Shown: positions 7,496 to 16,863 of the stretch, in pieces
Layout: every line of letters begins with the position of its first letter
How positions within the stretch are numbered: the stretch's first letter is position 1
Assembly: GCF_010747415.1 (NCBI RefSeq)
Contig: NZ_JAAGNZ010000002.1
Coordinates: 1,426,001-1,490,000, forward strand
Origin: Spirosoma agri
GTDB lineage: Bacteria > Bacteroidota > Bacteroidia > Cytophagales > Spirosomataceae
Direction of reading: 5' to 3'
Length of the DNA stretch: 64,000 bases
The notes under the pieces: generated by a model
Told to the model about the DNA's origin: nothing
Seen by the model: only the letters and a program-made list of their open reading frames with translations
Databases searched by the model: none
Program-made: the position numbers and the translations under genes

Positions 7496-8656
7496 TTAGT
7501 TGACGACCGAACTGATGGACGGATAGTCTCCGGTAACGGCACCGTTGGTCAGCACTAGCGGAGTGGCGTAGATCTGGTCGCCCGTGGCGAACTCCCATTT
7601 TTTTGCCCCACTAGCCGCGTCTAAACAGTACATTTTGCCATCCTGACTGCCCATGTAGAGCAGCCCATTGGCAATCACCGGACTGGCGTAGGTTTCGTTG
7701 TTGGTGGCGAAGGTCCATTTCGTGGCCCCCGTGGCGGCATCGAAGGCGTAAATCTTGTTATCGCCACTGCCCACATATACCAGTCCATTGCTGACTGTGG
7801 GTGAGCCGCCCACGAAATTGCCCGTTGCCACACTTTTCCAGAGAATAGCGCCCGTCGTTGCGTTGAGGGCATAAAGGCTTTTGTCGTCGCAACCCACGTA
7901 AACGGTGTTCCCCGCTACGATGGGGCAGGAGTTGACTAGGCTGGGTAGCGTAGCCGACCATTTGAGCTTACCATCGGCACTGGTGATAGCGTAGAGTTTC
8001 TTGTCACTGCTGCCAATGTAGACTAACCCGTTTACTATCGTCGGACTGGATAGGATGTAGCCGCCCGTCGCATAGGACCATTTGAGCGTGCCATTGGCGC
8101 TATTGATGGCGTAGACCTTGGTATCGTTGCAGCCTACATAGACTATATTGTCGACGAAGGCGGGGCTGGAAATGACCTTGTCACCGACTGAAAAGCGCCA
8201 TTTTGCGTCACCCGTCGCAATATCGAAGGCAGAAATCCATTTTTCATTACTGCCAATGTAGAGCAGGCCATTACCGATGACGGGGCTGCTCTCAAAGCGA
8301 CTCCCGGAGGAAAGTCTGGCCCATTTACGGGCTCCGGATTGGGCATCGATGGCGTAGAGATAGCCCGCAAAGTCGCCGACAAAGACGGTTCCGTTGGCGA
8401 AGGCTGCACTACTGTTGACGGCATCGACGCCCCCGACTCCTCCGCCGTTGGTGATAAAATCCCATTGTTTAGCACCCGTGGTGGCATCGAGGGCGTAGAC
8501 TTTCTTGTCTTTACTGCCAAAAATGACCAGTGAGGTCGCTGTAGTACCTGTACCGGGGTCCGTTGCTGATTTGATCGTCTTCGGCTCCAGGTTCCATTTC
8601 GAACAGCCGGCCAGCAACAGTATGGTCAAAAAAAACGTACAGGATATATAACGCAT
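7496..8656 (-). CDS. PQQ-type beta-propeller lipoprotein
   Basis: A 386-residue lipoprotein and first gene of the eight-gene minus-strand cluster. The lipobox is LLLAGC, with the modified Cys near residue 18, followed by SKWNLEP, like CAKWKLNP in the larger paralogue. From residue 44 the chain consists of propeller blades with the repeat VYALDATTGAKQWDF, VGDFAGYLYAIDAQSG, YIGSNEKW.SAFDI, VYVGCNDTKVYAINS and so on, about eight in all. The fibronectin-like repeats of the paralogue are absent. The role is probably ligand binding or protein assembly at a membrane face; no catalytic residues are seen. The operon promoter should lie in the 554-base space upstream of this gene. Confidence 0.87.
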   Translation of the reverse strand: MRYISCTFFLTILLLAGCSKWNLEPKTIKSATDPGTGTTATSLVIFGSKDKKVYALDATTGAKQWDFITNGGGVGGVDAVNSSAAFANGTVFVGDFAGYLYAIDAQSGARKWARLSSGSRFESSPVIGNGLLYIGSNEKWISAFDIATGDAKWRFSVGDKVISSPAFVDNIVYVGCNDTKVYAINSANGTLKWSYATGGYILSSPTIVNGLVYIGSSDKKLYAITSADGKLKWSATLPSLVNSCPIVAGNTVYVGCDDKSLYALNATTGAILWKSVATGNFVGGSPTVSNGLVYVGSGDNKIYAFDAATGATKWTFATNNETYASPVIANGLLYMGSQDGKMYCLDAASGAKKWEFATGDQIYATPLVLTNGAVTGDYPSISSVVN

Positions 8657-9210
8657 GGGTAAAGTTGGAGTTAAGCAATGTCATAGCTGACGATGAGTAG
8701 CGGAATCAACAGTAGTGTATCATTTAATCAATTCATAGTTAGTCGTTTATGGGCATCTAAGATAAGCTGTTTCTCCAGACATCGAGGGTGAATGGTAGCT
8801 GCGTTTGCGTATGCGGCCGGTGTCGTTGAGTAGGCGGTGTGATTGCCCTGCTTACCAGAACCTAGTCTGACTCGTTGAACGAATTTGATTAAATGTTGAC
8901 CTGACTGTAGTAGTACGCTTGTTGAGCTTAGTCGTCGTACGGACGGGTCTGGGAAACAGAAAAAGAGCAGTTTGATTGAATTATCCGATGAGGAAGCTGT
9001 ACGGAGTAAATAACAAGTAATCGGTTGTAGTGTACCGTCCCTTTCTATTTCGACTCATCAGATTGGCAATGTCTTGTCTACATTCGGTAGCTTTGCCGCT
9101 CACTAGTAACATATTGCCCCTAACGCGCGTTATGAAGGCATACGCTGTCTCCAAAACATGTTAAGTATGGTCGGCTTTCGGGCTGCCGGAAACCCCAATA
9201 TTCGCGCCGA
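8657..9210. other. 554-base divergent intergenic region
   Basis: This gap separates the minus-strand caspase cluster from the plus-strand tamB gene and must hold promoters for both. I see no reading frame that looks coding, no tRNA and no strong hairpin. A candidate promoter facing tamB is listed separately; I could not find a convincing one facing the cluster. Confidence 0.5.
9063..9095 (+). promoter_or_regulatory. candidate Bacteroidota-type promoter for tamB
   Basis: A -7 element TAGCTTTG at 9088-9095 fits the Bacteroidota consensus TAnnTTTG exactly. A TTG at 9063-9065 lies 22 bases upstream, slightly longer than the usual -33/-7 spacing. It would give a leader of about 110 bases before the tamB start at 9211. 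The match is short and could be chance. Confidence 0.35.
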
Positions 9211-12200
9211 ATGTCTGTGTCAAAAACGCTGGTCCGTGTTCTGATTGGTTTGCTTGCCCTCATCTTACTGTTGGCGGGATTTGTGGTGCTTGTCGCTACC
9301 ACGCCCTGGGGTCAGCAATTCGTGACGAAACAGGTAAACTCGTATCTGGCCCAAAAACTGCAATCTCCGTTTCGGATCGGAAAAATCAGTTATTCTATTC
9401 CTGACTGGATTGAGCTGAACGATGTGTACTTCAAAACCCCCCAGGGCGATACCCTCCTGAACGGTGGCCGTATGCGCCTGGACCTCGACATGTGGGGGCT
9501 GCTCAATAACCGGGTGATGCTGAATCAGGTCGAACTGGAGGGTTTACAGGTGAACATAAGCCGGACACTGCCCGACCGCAACGGCGCACCGCCCGCCTTC
9601 AATTTTCAGTATATCCTAAACGCCTTCGATACAGGGTCCGCAGAGCCGGAACCTGCCGATACGGTATCGACCCCGATGGCGATCAACCTGACGGGAATTT
9701 TACTCAAAGATGTTCGTATAAAGTACCACGACGATGTCGTAGGGGCCGATGTCAACGCGTATGTCGATAGTTTGCGCGCCAATTTTGATAAGACTGATGT
9801 GTCGAAATCTCTCTATCATTTGTCAAATGTGGCCGTCAACGGACTGAACGTCTACACCCGCCTGTACGAAGGACTGCCAACGCCCCCGAGCCCGCCCAGT
9901 AAGCCGGGCGATACGCTCGATATTGGGCTGGGAAAATGGCAGGTGAACCGGGCCAAGTGGGATGTTCGGATCGAGACGTCAGATTTCCGGACGCAGGGTA
10001 GTGTTGGTAAGCTGGCTATGGAGTCGAATTATTTTTACCTGGAGGGCCAGAAGATCGGCATCAAATCGCTCGATCTGTCCAACGGTGACATTGCAGCAAT
10101 CCTGACGAAACCGACCAGCAAAACGGCTTCCAGTTCAACACCCGCTTCAACGAGTAGCGCGGTTTCCGGAGCACCCGGCTGGCAGGCCAAACTAACGAAC
10201 GTACGTTTCGCAAACAACCGCGTTCGGTTTGACGACGAAACGGCACCCCGGCAAAAGAAAGGGCTCGATTATGGTCACCTCGATTTGCAGAATCTGGGTA
10301 TCGACGGAAAATTTCTGAGTTATGCCGATCTTGGTAAACGTGGGCAACGTATCAGCGGTCAACTGCGGAACGGACGTTTCCGGGCTACCAGCGGACTCGT
10401 CTTACAAAGTTTGAACGGGGATGTCTTGTACACGGACACCACGACAACGTTAAACCGGCTCTTTATTCAGACACCAACGTCGATCATTCGCGATCAGATG
10501 GTGCTGCGGTATGACTCGCTGGGCCAATTGAGTGATCCGCGTTTTGCCAAAAGGGTCGGCGTTCGGGTCAATCTGCGCCAGAGCCGACTATCGGTAAATG
10601 ACGTTTTGCAACTGGCCCCGTTTCTGGCCGATACACCACCGTTCGCGGGCAACAGCGGGGGTGTGTTCCGGGCGAATGCACAGGCCGTTGGTACGCTGGC
10701 CGCGTTAAATATACCCCGGCTTGAGTTCGACATGTTATCGGGTACGCGGCTTGTCGCCAGCGGCCGGTTGACGAACGTGACTGACCCAGAACGACTGGGC
10801 GTCGATATGACCGTAAAAGAAGCCGTAACGCAGTTAGCGGACATCAACAAACTTGCTCCCAAAGGATCGATTCCTTCGTCGATTGCTTTACCGCCCAGTA
10901 TCAAACTAACGGGCCTCATCAAAGGACAGTTGAACGACCTTATTCTGGATGCCAACGTCAACACAGATTGGGGAACAGCTGCGTTTGATGGGCGGCTGGC
11001 TGGTTTTGTGACGGGGAAAAACCAGACGTACAAGGGCACGCTTAATCTGAACGACTTCGATGCGGGCAAATGGCTCAAGCAGGAAGGTACGGTCGGCAAG
11101 GTAACGGGTCGGGCGACGGTCGATGGGAAAGGGATTGACGTGAACACGCTGGCAACCCGCTTCGATCTGGCCATACAATCGGCGGATCTGAACGGCTATG
11201 TGTACCAAAACCTTGACGCCAAAGGGAATCTGGCCAACGGTAATCTCGACATTGACGGTGCCCTCAAAGACCCGAATGCAAGCCTGAACCTGAATGCGAA
11301 AGTTGGACTTAAAGGCGATTTTCCGAGCGTGGTGGGCGAAGCGGTCATTAACGAATTGAATCTACAGAAACTGAAACTGTACAAAGACCCGTTATCGCTG
11401 AAGGGAGCCATTGATCTCGATATGGCCTCTACCGATCCGGCCAAGCCCGTCGGAACGATCTCGGCGAAAGATGCGGTGATCACACTGTCGGGCAAAAGTT
11501 ATCCGGTCGATTCGCTCTATGCCCGACTCACGGCCAGCGGGGCCGACAAAGGTGTGGTAGCCCAGCTACCCGGTGCACGACTGAAGCTGGACGGGCAATT
11601 CGAGTATGCTCAGTTATACGATATTATTGTGGGTGAAGTCAGCAAATACATTGCCTTACCGGCGCTGACCTACAAGAAAATACCACCGCCACACGCTTTC
11701 ACCATGAATCTGAAGGCGTACCAGAATCCACTGTTTCAGGCATTTGTTCCGGCATTGACCCGACTAGATACGATTCGACTGGATGCTTACCTGGACAATA
11801 CGCGCGACACAACGCTTTCGGCTACTCTCCGAACGGGAGTCATTGTGTATGACACAACGACCGTGCAGGGCAGCACAATGGCACTTCGGGGGGTAGGCAA
11901 TCAGCTCAAAGTCAATGGCCGCATCAATGGCATTCTATACGATGATATGACGATTCGGGAGACTGATCTGGTTGGAACTGCCGAAAATAATCAGTTTCGC
12001 TTTTCGGTCGTTAACAAGGACTCCATCAATCAGGACCTGCATGGTGTGGCAGGTACACTGAGTATCGTCGATTCCAGCTACCGTTTCCAGTTCTCCCGCA
12101 ACGGCCTGCTCACCAACTATCAGCGGTGGCAAACCGACACAACTGGGTTTGCGCAGTACGGGAACGACGGGGTTCTGGTCAAAAACCTACGCATCGAAAG

Positions 12201-14310
12201 TGGGCCGCAAACGCTCGAAATAAACAGTACCGAGCAATATGCCAATGCGCCCATTCGGGTTACGGCCAGAGCCATAGAAATTGCCAACCTGGCCCGACTC
12301 GCCAACCAGGATACAACGCTGGCCAGCGGTCAGCTCAATGGCACGGTTATCGTGCGGGACTACATGGGCGAGGATAGCAATTTGTCATTTCTGGGGTCCG
12401 TCTATGTTGATAGTCTGCAAGCCATGCAGAAACCGATTGGTAACCTGACCGCCCGGTTCAACAATAATTCCGACGGTCGGATCAGCGTAAATACGACGCT
12501 GGCCGGTCCGTATAACGACGCCACAATCACTGGCTTTTACAATCCGGCTGACGCAAAAGAAGCCCTCGATCTGGCTGTTAAATTAAACCGGCTGGATGCC
12601 CGGACAATCGAAGCCTTTAGTTTCGGTGAACTGCGACAGGCGAAGGGCAAACTGACCGGTGACTTCACCATTGCCGGAGCCGCAGATAATCCAAAGATAA
12701 ATGGCGGTGTCGCGTTCGATTCGGTGGCGTTCAACATCAAACAACTCAACGCGACCTACCGCATCGATCAGGAAAAGATGGCATTCGCTAACCAGACGAT
12801 CACGCTATCGGATTTCAACGTCCGCGATACGCTTGGTCGTACCCTCACTACGGATGGAACCGTAGTGCTGAAAAATTTGCCCGACGTTGCCTATAATCTG
12901 CGCATCCGAGCCAATCAGTTTCAGGTGCTGAATGCGGCCCGGAAAGACAACGATTATGCCTACGGACAGGCGGCTGTCAGTGCTGATCTGCGCATCAAAG
13001 GAACGGGCTCCAGCCCATCGATCAATGGGACCGTTCGGCTGGAAGATGATAGTAAAATATCGATCGTGTTGCCAGATGAGTCGCTGGATGTGGACGGGTC
13101 CAACAAGATCGTCACGTTTATCGACCACAACGATTCACTGGCTATTGCCAAATATCTCTACAAGCCGAAGCGTGATACGGTGGCGACACCGCGTCTGGAG
13201 TTCGAACAGCTCAGCAACGCTACCATTTCGCTTGATCTGGAAGCTGACGAGAAATCCGAGTTAACGATTGTGGTCGATGAGCTCAATGGCGATTACCTGC
13301 GGGCGCGGGGCAATGCCCGGCTCAACGTGGGCATGAATGCCTCGGGACAACTCACGGTGCTGGGTCGTTATGACGTAACGGAAGGTGCCTACTCGATGAC
13401 GTATGAGGTGCTGAAACGGCAGTTCCAGATTCAGAAGGGTGGCTACATTCAGTTTACCGGTGATCCGCTGAAAGCCGACATCAACATCACCGCCATTTAT
13501 CAGGTTTCAACCTCACCCGCTGACCTGATCGGCAATGAATCAACTACGATCAATGCAACGGCGGTCAACCGGAAACTACCGTTCAACGTGGCGCTGACTA
13601 TGACCAATAATCTGGCTGCTCCGAAACTGGATTTTGACATACGACTGCCCGAAGTGGACGATGCAAATAGCGCGGCCGCATCGAGTGAATTCGGTACCAC
13701 CATCGAGAATAAGCTCAAAACGTTGCGGCAGGATCAGTCGCAGATGAATAAACAGGTATTCGCCCTACTGATCCTGAATCGGTTCCTGCCGGAAAATACG
13801 TCGGATTTCTTCTCGGGATCGGGCAATGGAGGGTTGGACACACAAGCTGAGGGTATTGCCCGTAGTAGTGTGAGCAAGTTGATATCGGATCAGCTGGGCC
13901 GATTGGCATCGGGCGTACTGAAAGGCTTCGACGTCGACTTCAATCTGTTGTCACAAACGGGGAGCGCCAATACGGGTGGAACGACCAACGGAGCCCGAAC
14001 CGATCTGAACGTTGGCCTGTCGCGGAGCTTTCTGAACGGGCGACTCACCGTGTCGGTAGGGCGGAATTTCGTGCTCGAAAATACAGCAAACGCGGCCACC
14101 CGGAACCCCAACGAGGTATTCGATAACGTGTCGCTGAATTACAGCCTGACCCGCGATGGCCGATACGTATTGCGCGGCTACCGGCGTAATGATTATCAGG
14201 CCGTGTTGGATGGTTATATCGTTGAAACGGGCGTTGGTTTCGTCATTACCGTGGATTACAACACCATATCCGACATCCTTCGTCGGTCGCCCGGTCCCTC
14301 GCTGAATTAA
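9211..14310 (+). CDS. tamB: TamB-family translocation and assembly module / AsmA-like envelope protein
   Basis: A 1699-residue protein with one N-terminal membrane anchor (about residues 8-30, LIGLLALILLLAGFVVLVATT) followed by a very long beta-rich region and the conserved TamB C-terminal domain (about 1230-1699, with GQLTVLGRYDVTEGAYSMTYE and a final amphipathic barrel-like segment). TamB proteins form a hydrophobic groove that spans the periplasm; the family is tied to phospholipid transport to the outer membrane and to outer-membrane protein insertion. The N-terminal part reads like AsmA (ATTPWGQQFVTKQVNSYL, MLNQVELEGLQV). The length is typical for Bacteroidota. The next gene, a BamA/TamA-type barrel protein, starts 7 bases after the stop, so the two are one operon. 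Confidence 0.92.
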   Translation: MSVSKTLVRVLIGLLALILLLAGFVVLVATTPWGQQFVTKQVNSYLAQKLQSPFRIGKISYSIPDWIELNDVYFKTPQGDTLLNGGRMRLDLDMWGLLNNRVMLNQVELEGLQVNISRTLPDRNGAPPAFNFQYILNAFDTGSAEPEPADTVSTPMAINLTGILLKDVRIKYHDDVVGADVNAYVDSLRANFDKTDVSKSLYHLSNVAVNGLNVYTRLYEGLPTPPSPPSKPGDTLDIGLGKWQVNRAKWDVRIETSDFRTQGSVGKLAMESNYFYLEGQKIGIKSLDLSNGDIAAILTKPTSKTASSSTPASTSSAVSGAPGWQAKLTNVRFANNRVRFDDETAPRQKKGLDYGHLDLQNLGIDGKFLSYADLGKRGQRISGQLRNGRFRATSGLVLQSLNGDVLYTDTTTTLNRLFIQTPTSIIRDQMVLRYDSLGQLSDPRFAKRVGVRVNLRQSRLSVNDVLQLAPFLADTPPFAGNSGGVFRANAQAVGTLAALNIPRLEFDMLSGTRLVASGRLTNVTDPERLGVDMTVKEAVTQLADINKLAPKGSIPSSIALPPSIKLTGLIKGQLNDLILDANVNTDWGTAAFDGRLAGFVTGKNQTYKGTLNLNDFDAGKWLKQEGTVGKVTGRATVDGKGIDVNTLATRFDLAIQSADLNGYVYQNLDAKGNLANGNLDIDGALKDPNASLNLNAKVGLKGDFPSVVGEAVINELNLQKLKLYKDPLSLKGAIDLDMASTDPAKPVGTISAKDAVITLSGKSYPVDSLYARLTASGADKGVVAQLPGARLKLDGQFEYAQLYDIIVGEVSKYIALPALTYKKIPPPHAFTMNLKAYQNPLFQAFVPALTRLDTIRLDAYLDNTRDTTLSATLRTGVIVYDTTTVQGSTMALRGVGNQLKVNGRINGILYDDMTIRETDLVGTAENNQFRFSVVNKDSINQDLHGVAGTLSIVDSSYRFQFSRNGLLTNYQRWQTDTTGFAQYGNDGVLVKNLRIESGPQTLEINSTEQYANAPIRVTARAIEIANLARLANQDTTLASGQLNGTVIVRDYMGEDSNLSFLGSVYVDSLQAMQKPIGNLTARFNNNSDGRISVNTTLAGPYNDATITGFYNPADAKEALDLAVKLNRLDARTIEAFSFGELRQAKGKLTGDFTIAGAADNPKINGGVAFDSVAFNIKQLNATYRIDQEKMAFANQTITLSDFNVRDTLGRTLTTDGTVVLKNLPDVAYNLRIRANQFQVLNAARKDNDYAYGQAAVSADLRIKGTGSSPSINGTVRLEDDSKISIVLPDESLDVDGSNKIVTFIDHNDSLAIAKYLYKPKRDTVATPRLEFEQLSNATISLDLEADEKSELTIVVDELNGDYLRARGNARLNVGMNASGQLTVLGRYDVTEGAYSMTYEVLKRQFQIQKGGYIQFTGDPLKADINITAIYQVSTSPADLIGNESTTINATAVNRKLPFNVALTMTNNLAAPKLDFDIRLPEVDDANSAAASSEFGTTIENKLKTLRQDQSQMNKQVFALLILNRFLPENTSDFFSGSGNGGLDTQAEGIARSSVSKLISDQLGRLASGVLKGFDVDFNLLSQTGSANTGGTTNGARTDLNVGLSRSFLNGRLTVSVGRNFVLENTANAATRNPNEVFDNVSLNYSLTRDGRYVLRGYRRNDYQAVLDGYIVETGVGFVITVDYNTISDILRRSPGPSLN

Positions 14311-14316
14311 TGTACT

Positions 14317-16734
14317 ATGACGTATTTGTTTAAAATACTGCTTGATCTATTGCCGAATTTTATCCTTGCCGCAAAAGGTGCGATCAGACCGTTTTCCAGA
14401 CTGTCGATGCCAACGATCTGTAGTGGCATCAGTCTCGTTGTACTGCTCAACGCCTGTAATGTCGGGAAGCATTTGCCCGCCAAAGAGCGGCTTTACGCGG
14501 GGACCGATATCAATATCACGGCTGATTCGACGGTTTCCAAGGATGAACAGAAAGCGATAAACGAGCAGCTAGCAGCGTTGGCCCGTCCTAAGCCGAACAG
14601 CCAGTTGTTTGGGTTTCCGTACAAAGTCGCGTTGTATTATCTGTTTGGCGAACCCAAAAAGCCGAAAGGGTTCCGGGCCTGGTTCCGGCGGAAGTTCGGT
14701 CAGGAACCGGTACTCGCCAGCGCAAAAGCCATTACATCCAACATACCTAACTGGGAGGCCACACTGGTGAATCAAGGGTATTTCGGGTCGCAGGTAACGG
14801 GTCAGCTGAAAGAAAGTGGGTATAAGGCCCGTGGCGTTTATGACGTAGAGGTTAAGCCGCGTTTTTACATTGATTCCGTCGCGTTCATGGTCGATTCAAC
14901 CCCCGTACGAAAGGCGTTGCTGGCGGCTTACCGACGAACGATTCTGAAAAAAGATGATCCGTATAACTTCGACAATATCAAACTGGAGCGAGAGCGCATC
15001 AGTCAGGCGCTTAAGCAACGGGGATTCTACTATTTTCTGCCCGATTACATCGCTATTTTGGCGGATAACGATTCCTCTATTCACCGTACGAAGCTTTACT
15101 TTGCCATTAAACCCGATATGCCCGAAGCAGCGGGCGTTCCCTATTCCATCCGCGATGTCTTTATCTATCCGAACTATAACCTGTCTACCGCCCGGCAGGA
15201 CACAAATATACGTCGGGCCTATCGCACGGATGAAGCGTTTCATATCGTCGATTCGACCAAGCATTTTGACCCCCGGCTCTTTCGGGACATTGTAGCGGTA
15301 AAGCCGGGCTTGCGGTACAACAGCCGGGCGCAGGATTTAACGCTGTCGCGGTTCATCAATCTGGGCGCGTTCAAGTTTGTTCGCAATCGGTTCGAGCCTG
15401 ATCAGCAGGGCGATTCGGCCGTGCTGGATGTGCATTACTACCTGACGCCGTATCCAACAAAATCGGTGCGTCTTGAAATAGATGGGACATCGCGCTCGAA
15501 CAATTTTAACGGAACACAGGCCATTGTAAGCTGGCGCAATCGAAACTATTTCAAGCGCGCTGAACTGCTGACGATCAACGCCAACGCGGGGATTGAATTT
15601 CAGATCGGTAGTGGAGCGCAGAACATAACGAACTACCGCTTTGGGGCCGACGCCCTCTTGAGCCTTCCCCGTTTGTTAAGCATCATACGGTTGGGCTACG
15701 ACCAGCGACAGGCATTGCCCAAAACGAATATTACTCTAAGCTATCAAGTGATCAGGCGGGGAGGATTATACGATCTGAACTCATTTCAAACCACGTTTGG
15801 CTACGCCTGGCGGCAAAATCAGCAGGTCGAACATATTTTCCAGCCGTTCAATATCACGTATGTTCGCCCGTCGAATATAAGCACAGCGTTCGTTGATTCA
15901 GCAATCAACAATCCCTATATTTTTCGTCAGTTAGTAGCCATTCAGAACTCAAAACAGCTTATTCTGAGCACGCTGTATACGTTCAATTACAATTCGTCAC
16001 CCCGCTCCGTATCACCCAACACGTTCCGGTTGTCGGCCAACATCGAACCCGCTGGAAATCTGGCCAATATGCTGTTCAACAAACGGGACGATTACGGGGA
16101 TAAGATCATTGTCGGCGTTCCGTTCGCTCAGTTCATCCGGGTCGATGTCGATGCTCGTCTGTATCGGAAAATGTCGAAAAATGTTACCTGGGCTAACCGT
16201 GTTTTTGCCGGTATGGGTGCCACCTATGGCAACTCGAAAGGAATGCAATTGCCGCTAACGAAACAGTATTTTGTGGGTGGTCCCAACAGTATCCGCGCCT
16301 TTAGAGCACGGGCTATTGGGCCTGGCCTTTTTACGCGCGATACGCTCCAGCAGATTCAGTTATTTCAGGATGGGGGTGGAGATATCAAGCTGGAAGCCAA
16401 TACCGAAATCCGGGCGAAGTTCACCAAATATCTGGAAGGTGCCGTCTTTGTTGATGCGGGTAATATCTGGACTTATTCCAATAATGACATTTTTGGCGAG
16501 TCGGCCCAGGCCAAATTCAGCCCTGATTTCATTAAACAGATCGCTATCGGGACGGGGGTCGGCCTTCGGATCGATTTGTCTTATTTTCTGGTCCGCTTCG
16601 ATCTGGCCACACCGCTCCGAAAGCCGTATAAAACGGATGGCAGCGAATGGGTTATCAACCAGATCAACTTCCGGGATTCGGCCTGGCGAAAACAGAATCT
16701 GGTCTTCAACATAGCCGTTGGCTACCCATTCTAA
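14317..16734 (+). CDS. tamL: TamA/BamA-family outer-membrane barrel protein, lipoprotein type (TamL-like)
   Basis: An 805-residue Omp85-family protein: POTRA-like repeats in about residues 60-370, then a 16-strand-type barrel with the conserved FVGGPNSIRAF near residue 655 and the final barrel strand ending FNIAVGYPF. A lipobox (VVLLNAC) at about residue 47 indicates a lipid anchor, the feature that sets Bacteroidota TamL apart from proteobacterial TamA. The start is uncertain: ATG 14317 gives a long positively charged leader before the lipobox, whereas ATG 14407 gives a short leader without any Lys or Arg, so 14317 is preferred. It pairs with tamB directly upstream. The likely role is the outer-membrane partner of the TamB conduit. 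The symbol follows the family name used for Bacteroidota and is inferred from lipobox and context. Confidence 0.88.
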   Translation: MTYLFKILLDLLPNFILAAKGAIRPFSRLSMPTICSGISLVVLLNACNVGKHLPAKERLYAGTDINITADSTVSKDEQKAINEQLAALARPKPNSQLFGFPYKVALYYLFGEPKKPKGFRAWFRRKFGQEPVLASAKAITSNIPNWEATLVNQGYFGSQVTGQLKESGYKARGVYDVEVKPRFYIDSVAFMVDSTPVRKALLAAYRRTILKKDDPYNFDNIKLERERISQALKQRGFYYFLPDYIAILADNDSSIHRTKLYFAIKPDMPEAAGVPYSIRDVFIYPNYNLSTARQDTNIRRAYRTDEAFHIVDSTKHFDPRLFRDIVAVKPGLRYNSRAQDLTLSRFINLGAFKFVRNRFEPDQQGDSAVLDVHYYLTPYPTKSVRLEIDGTSRSNNFNGTQAIVSWRNRNYFKRAELLTINANAGIEFQIGSGAQNITNYRFGADALLSLPRLLSIIRLGYDQRQALPKTNITLSYQVIRRGGLYDLNSFQTTFGYAWRQNQQVEHIFQPFNITYVRPSNISTAFVDSAINNPYIFRQLVAIQNSKQLILSTLYTFNYNSSPRSVSPNTFRLSANIEPAGNLANMLFNKRDDYGDKIIVGVPFAQFIRVDVDARLYRKMSKNVTWANRVFAGMGATYGNSKGMQLPLTKQYFVGGPNSIRAFRARAIGPGLFTRDTLQQIQLFQDGGGDIKLEANTEIRAKFTKYLEGAVFVDAGNIWTYSNNDIFGESAQAKFSPDFIKQIAIGTGVGLRIDLSYFLVRFDLATPLRKPYKTDGSEWVINQINFRDSAWRKQNLVFNIAVGYPF

Positions 16735-16735
16735 A

Positions 16736-16807
16736 GTAACGCGGACATCCTGTTCGCAGCGCTAACGAATTGATAGTTTAGCCCTGTGGACAGGATGTCC
16801 GCGTTAC
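16736..16807. repeat. inverted repeat, 18-bp perfect arms
   Basis: Arms at 16736-16753 and 16790-16807 (GTAACGCGGACATCCTGT and its complement) are perfectly paired with a 36-base spacer. It begins just after the tamL stop. There is no T-run, so it may be a dispersed palindromic repeat rather than a simple terminator. Confidence 0.7.
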
Positions 16808-16832
16808 ACATGGTGCTTTCTTGATCGTATTG

Positions 16833-16858
16833 ATAACCTAGCACTGCGGGTAGGTTAT
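16833..16858. terminator. small hairpin between convergent tamL and esterase genes
   Basis: Eight-base arms ATAACCTA (16833-16840) and TAGGTTAT (16851-16858), only 6 bases beyond the stop of the minus-strand esterase gene. It could end that transcript; no clear T-run follows on either strand. Confidence 0.35.
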
Positions 16859-16863
16859 TCGCT

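Noticed and set aside
3034..8656. PQQ-dependent dehydrogenase activity for the propeller lipoproteins
   Set aside because: Only the blade repeats are present; the cofactor and catalytic residues of quinoprotein dehydrogenases are not.
10494..11174. 226-codon open frame on the minus strand
   Set aside because: Shadow of tamB, with Ser/Pro/Arg-rich composition typical of antisense frames.
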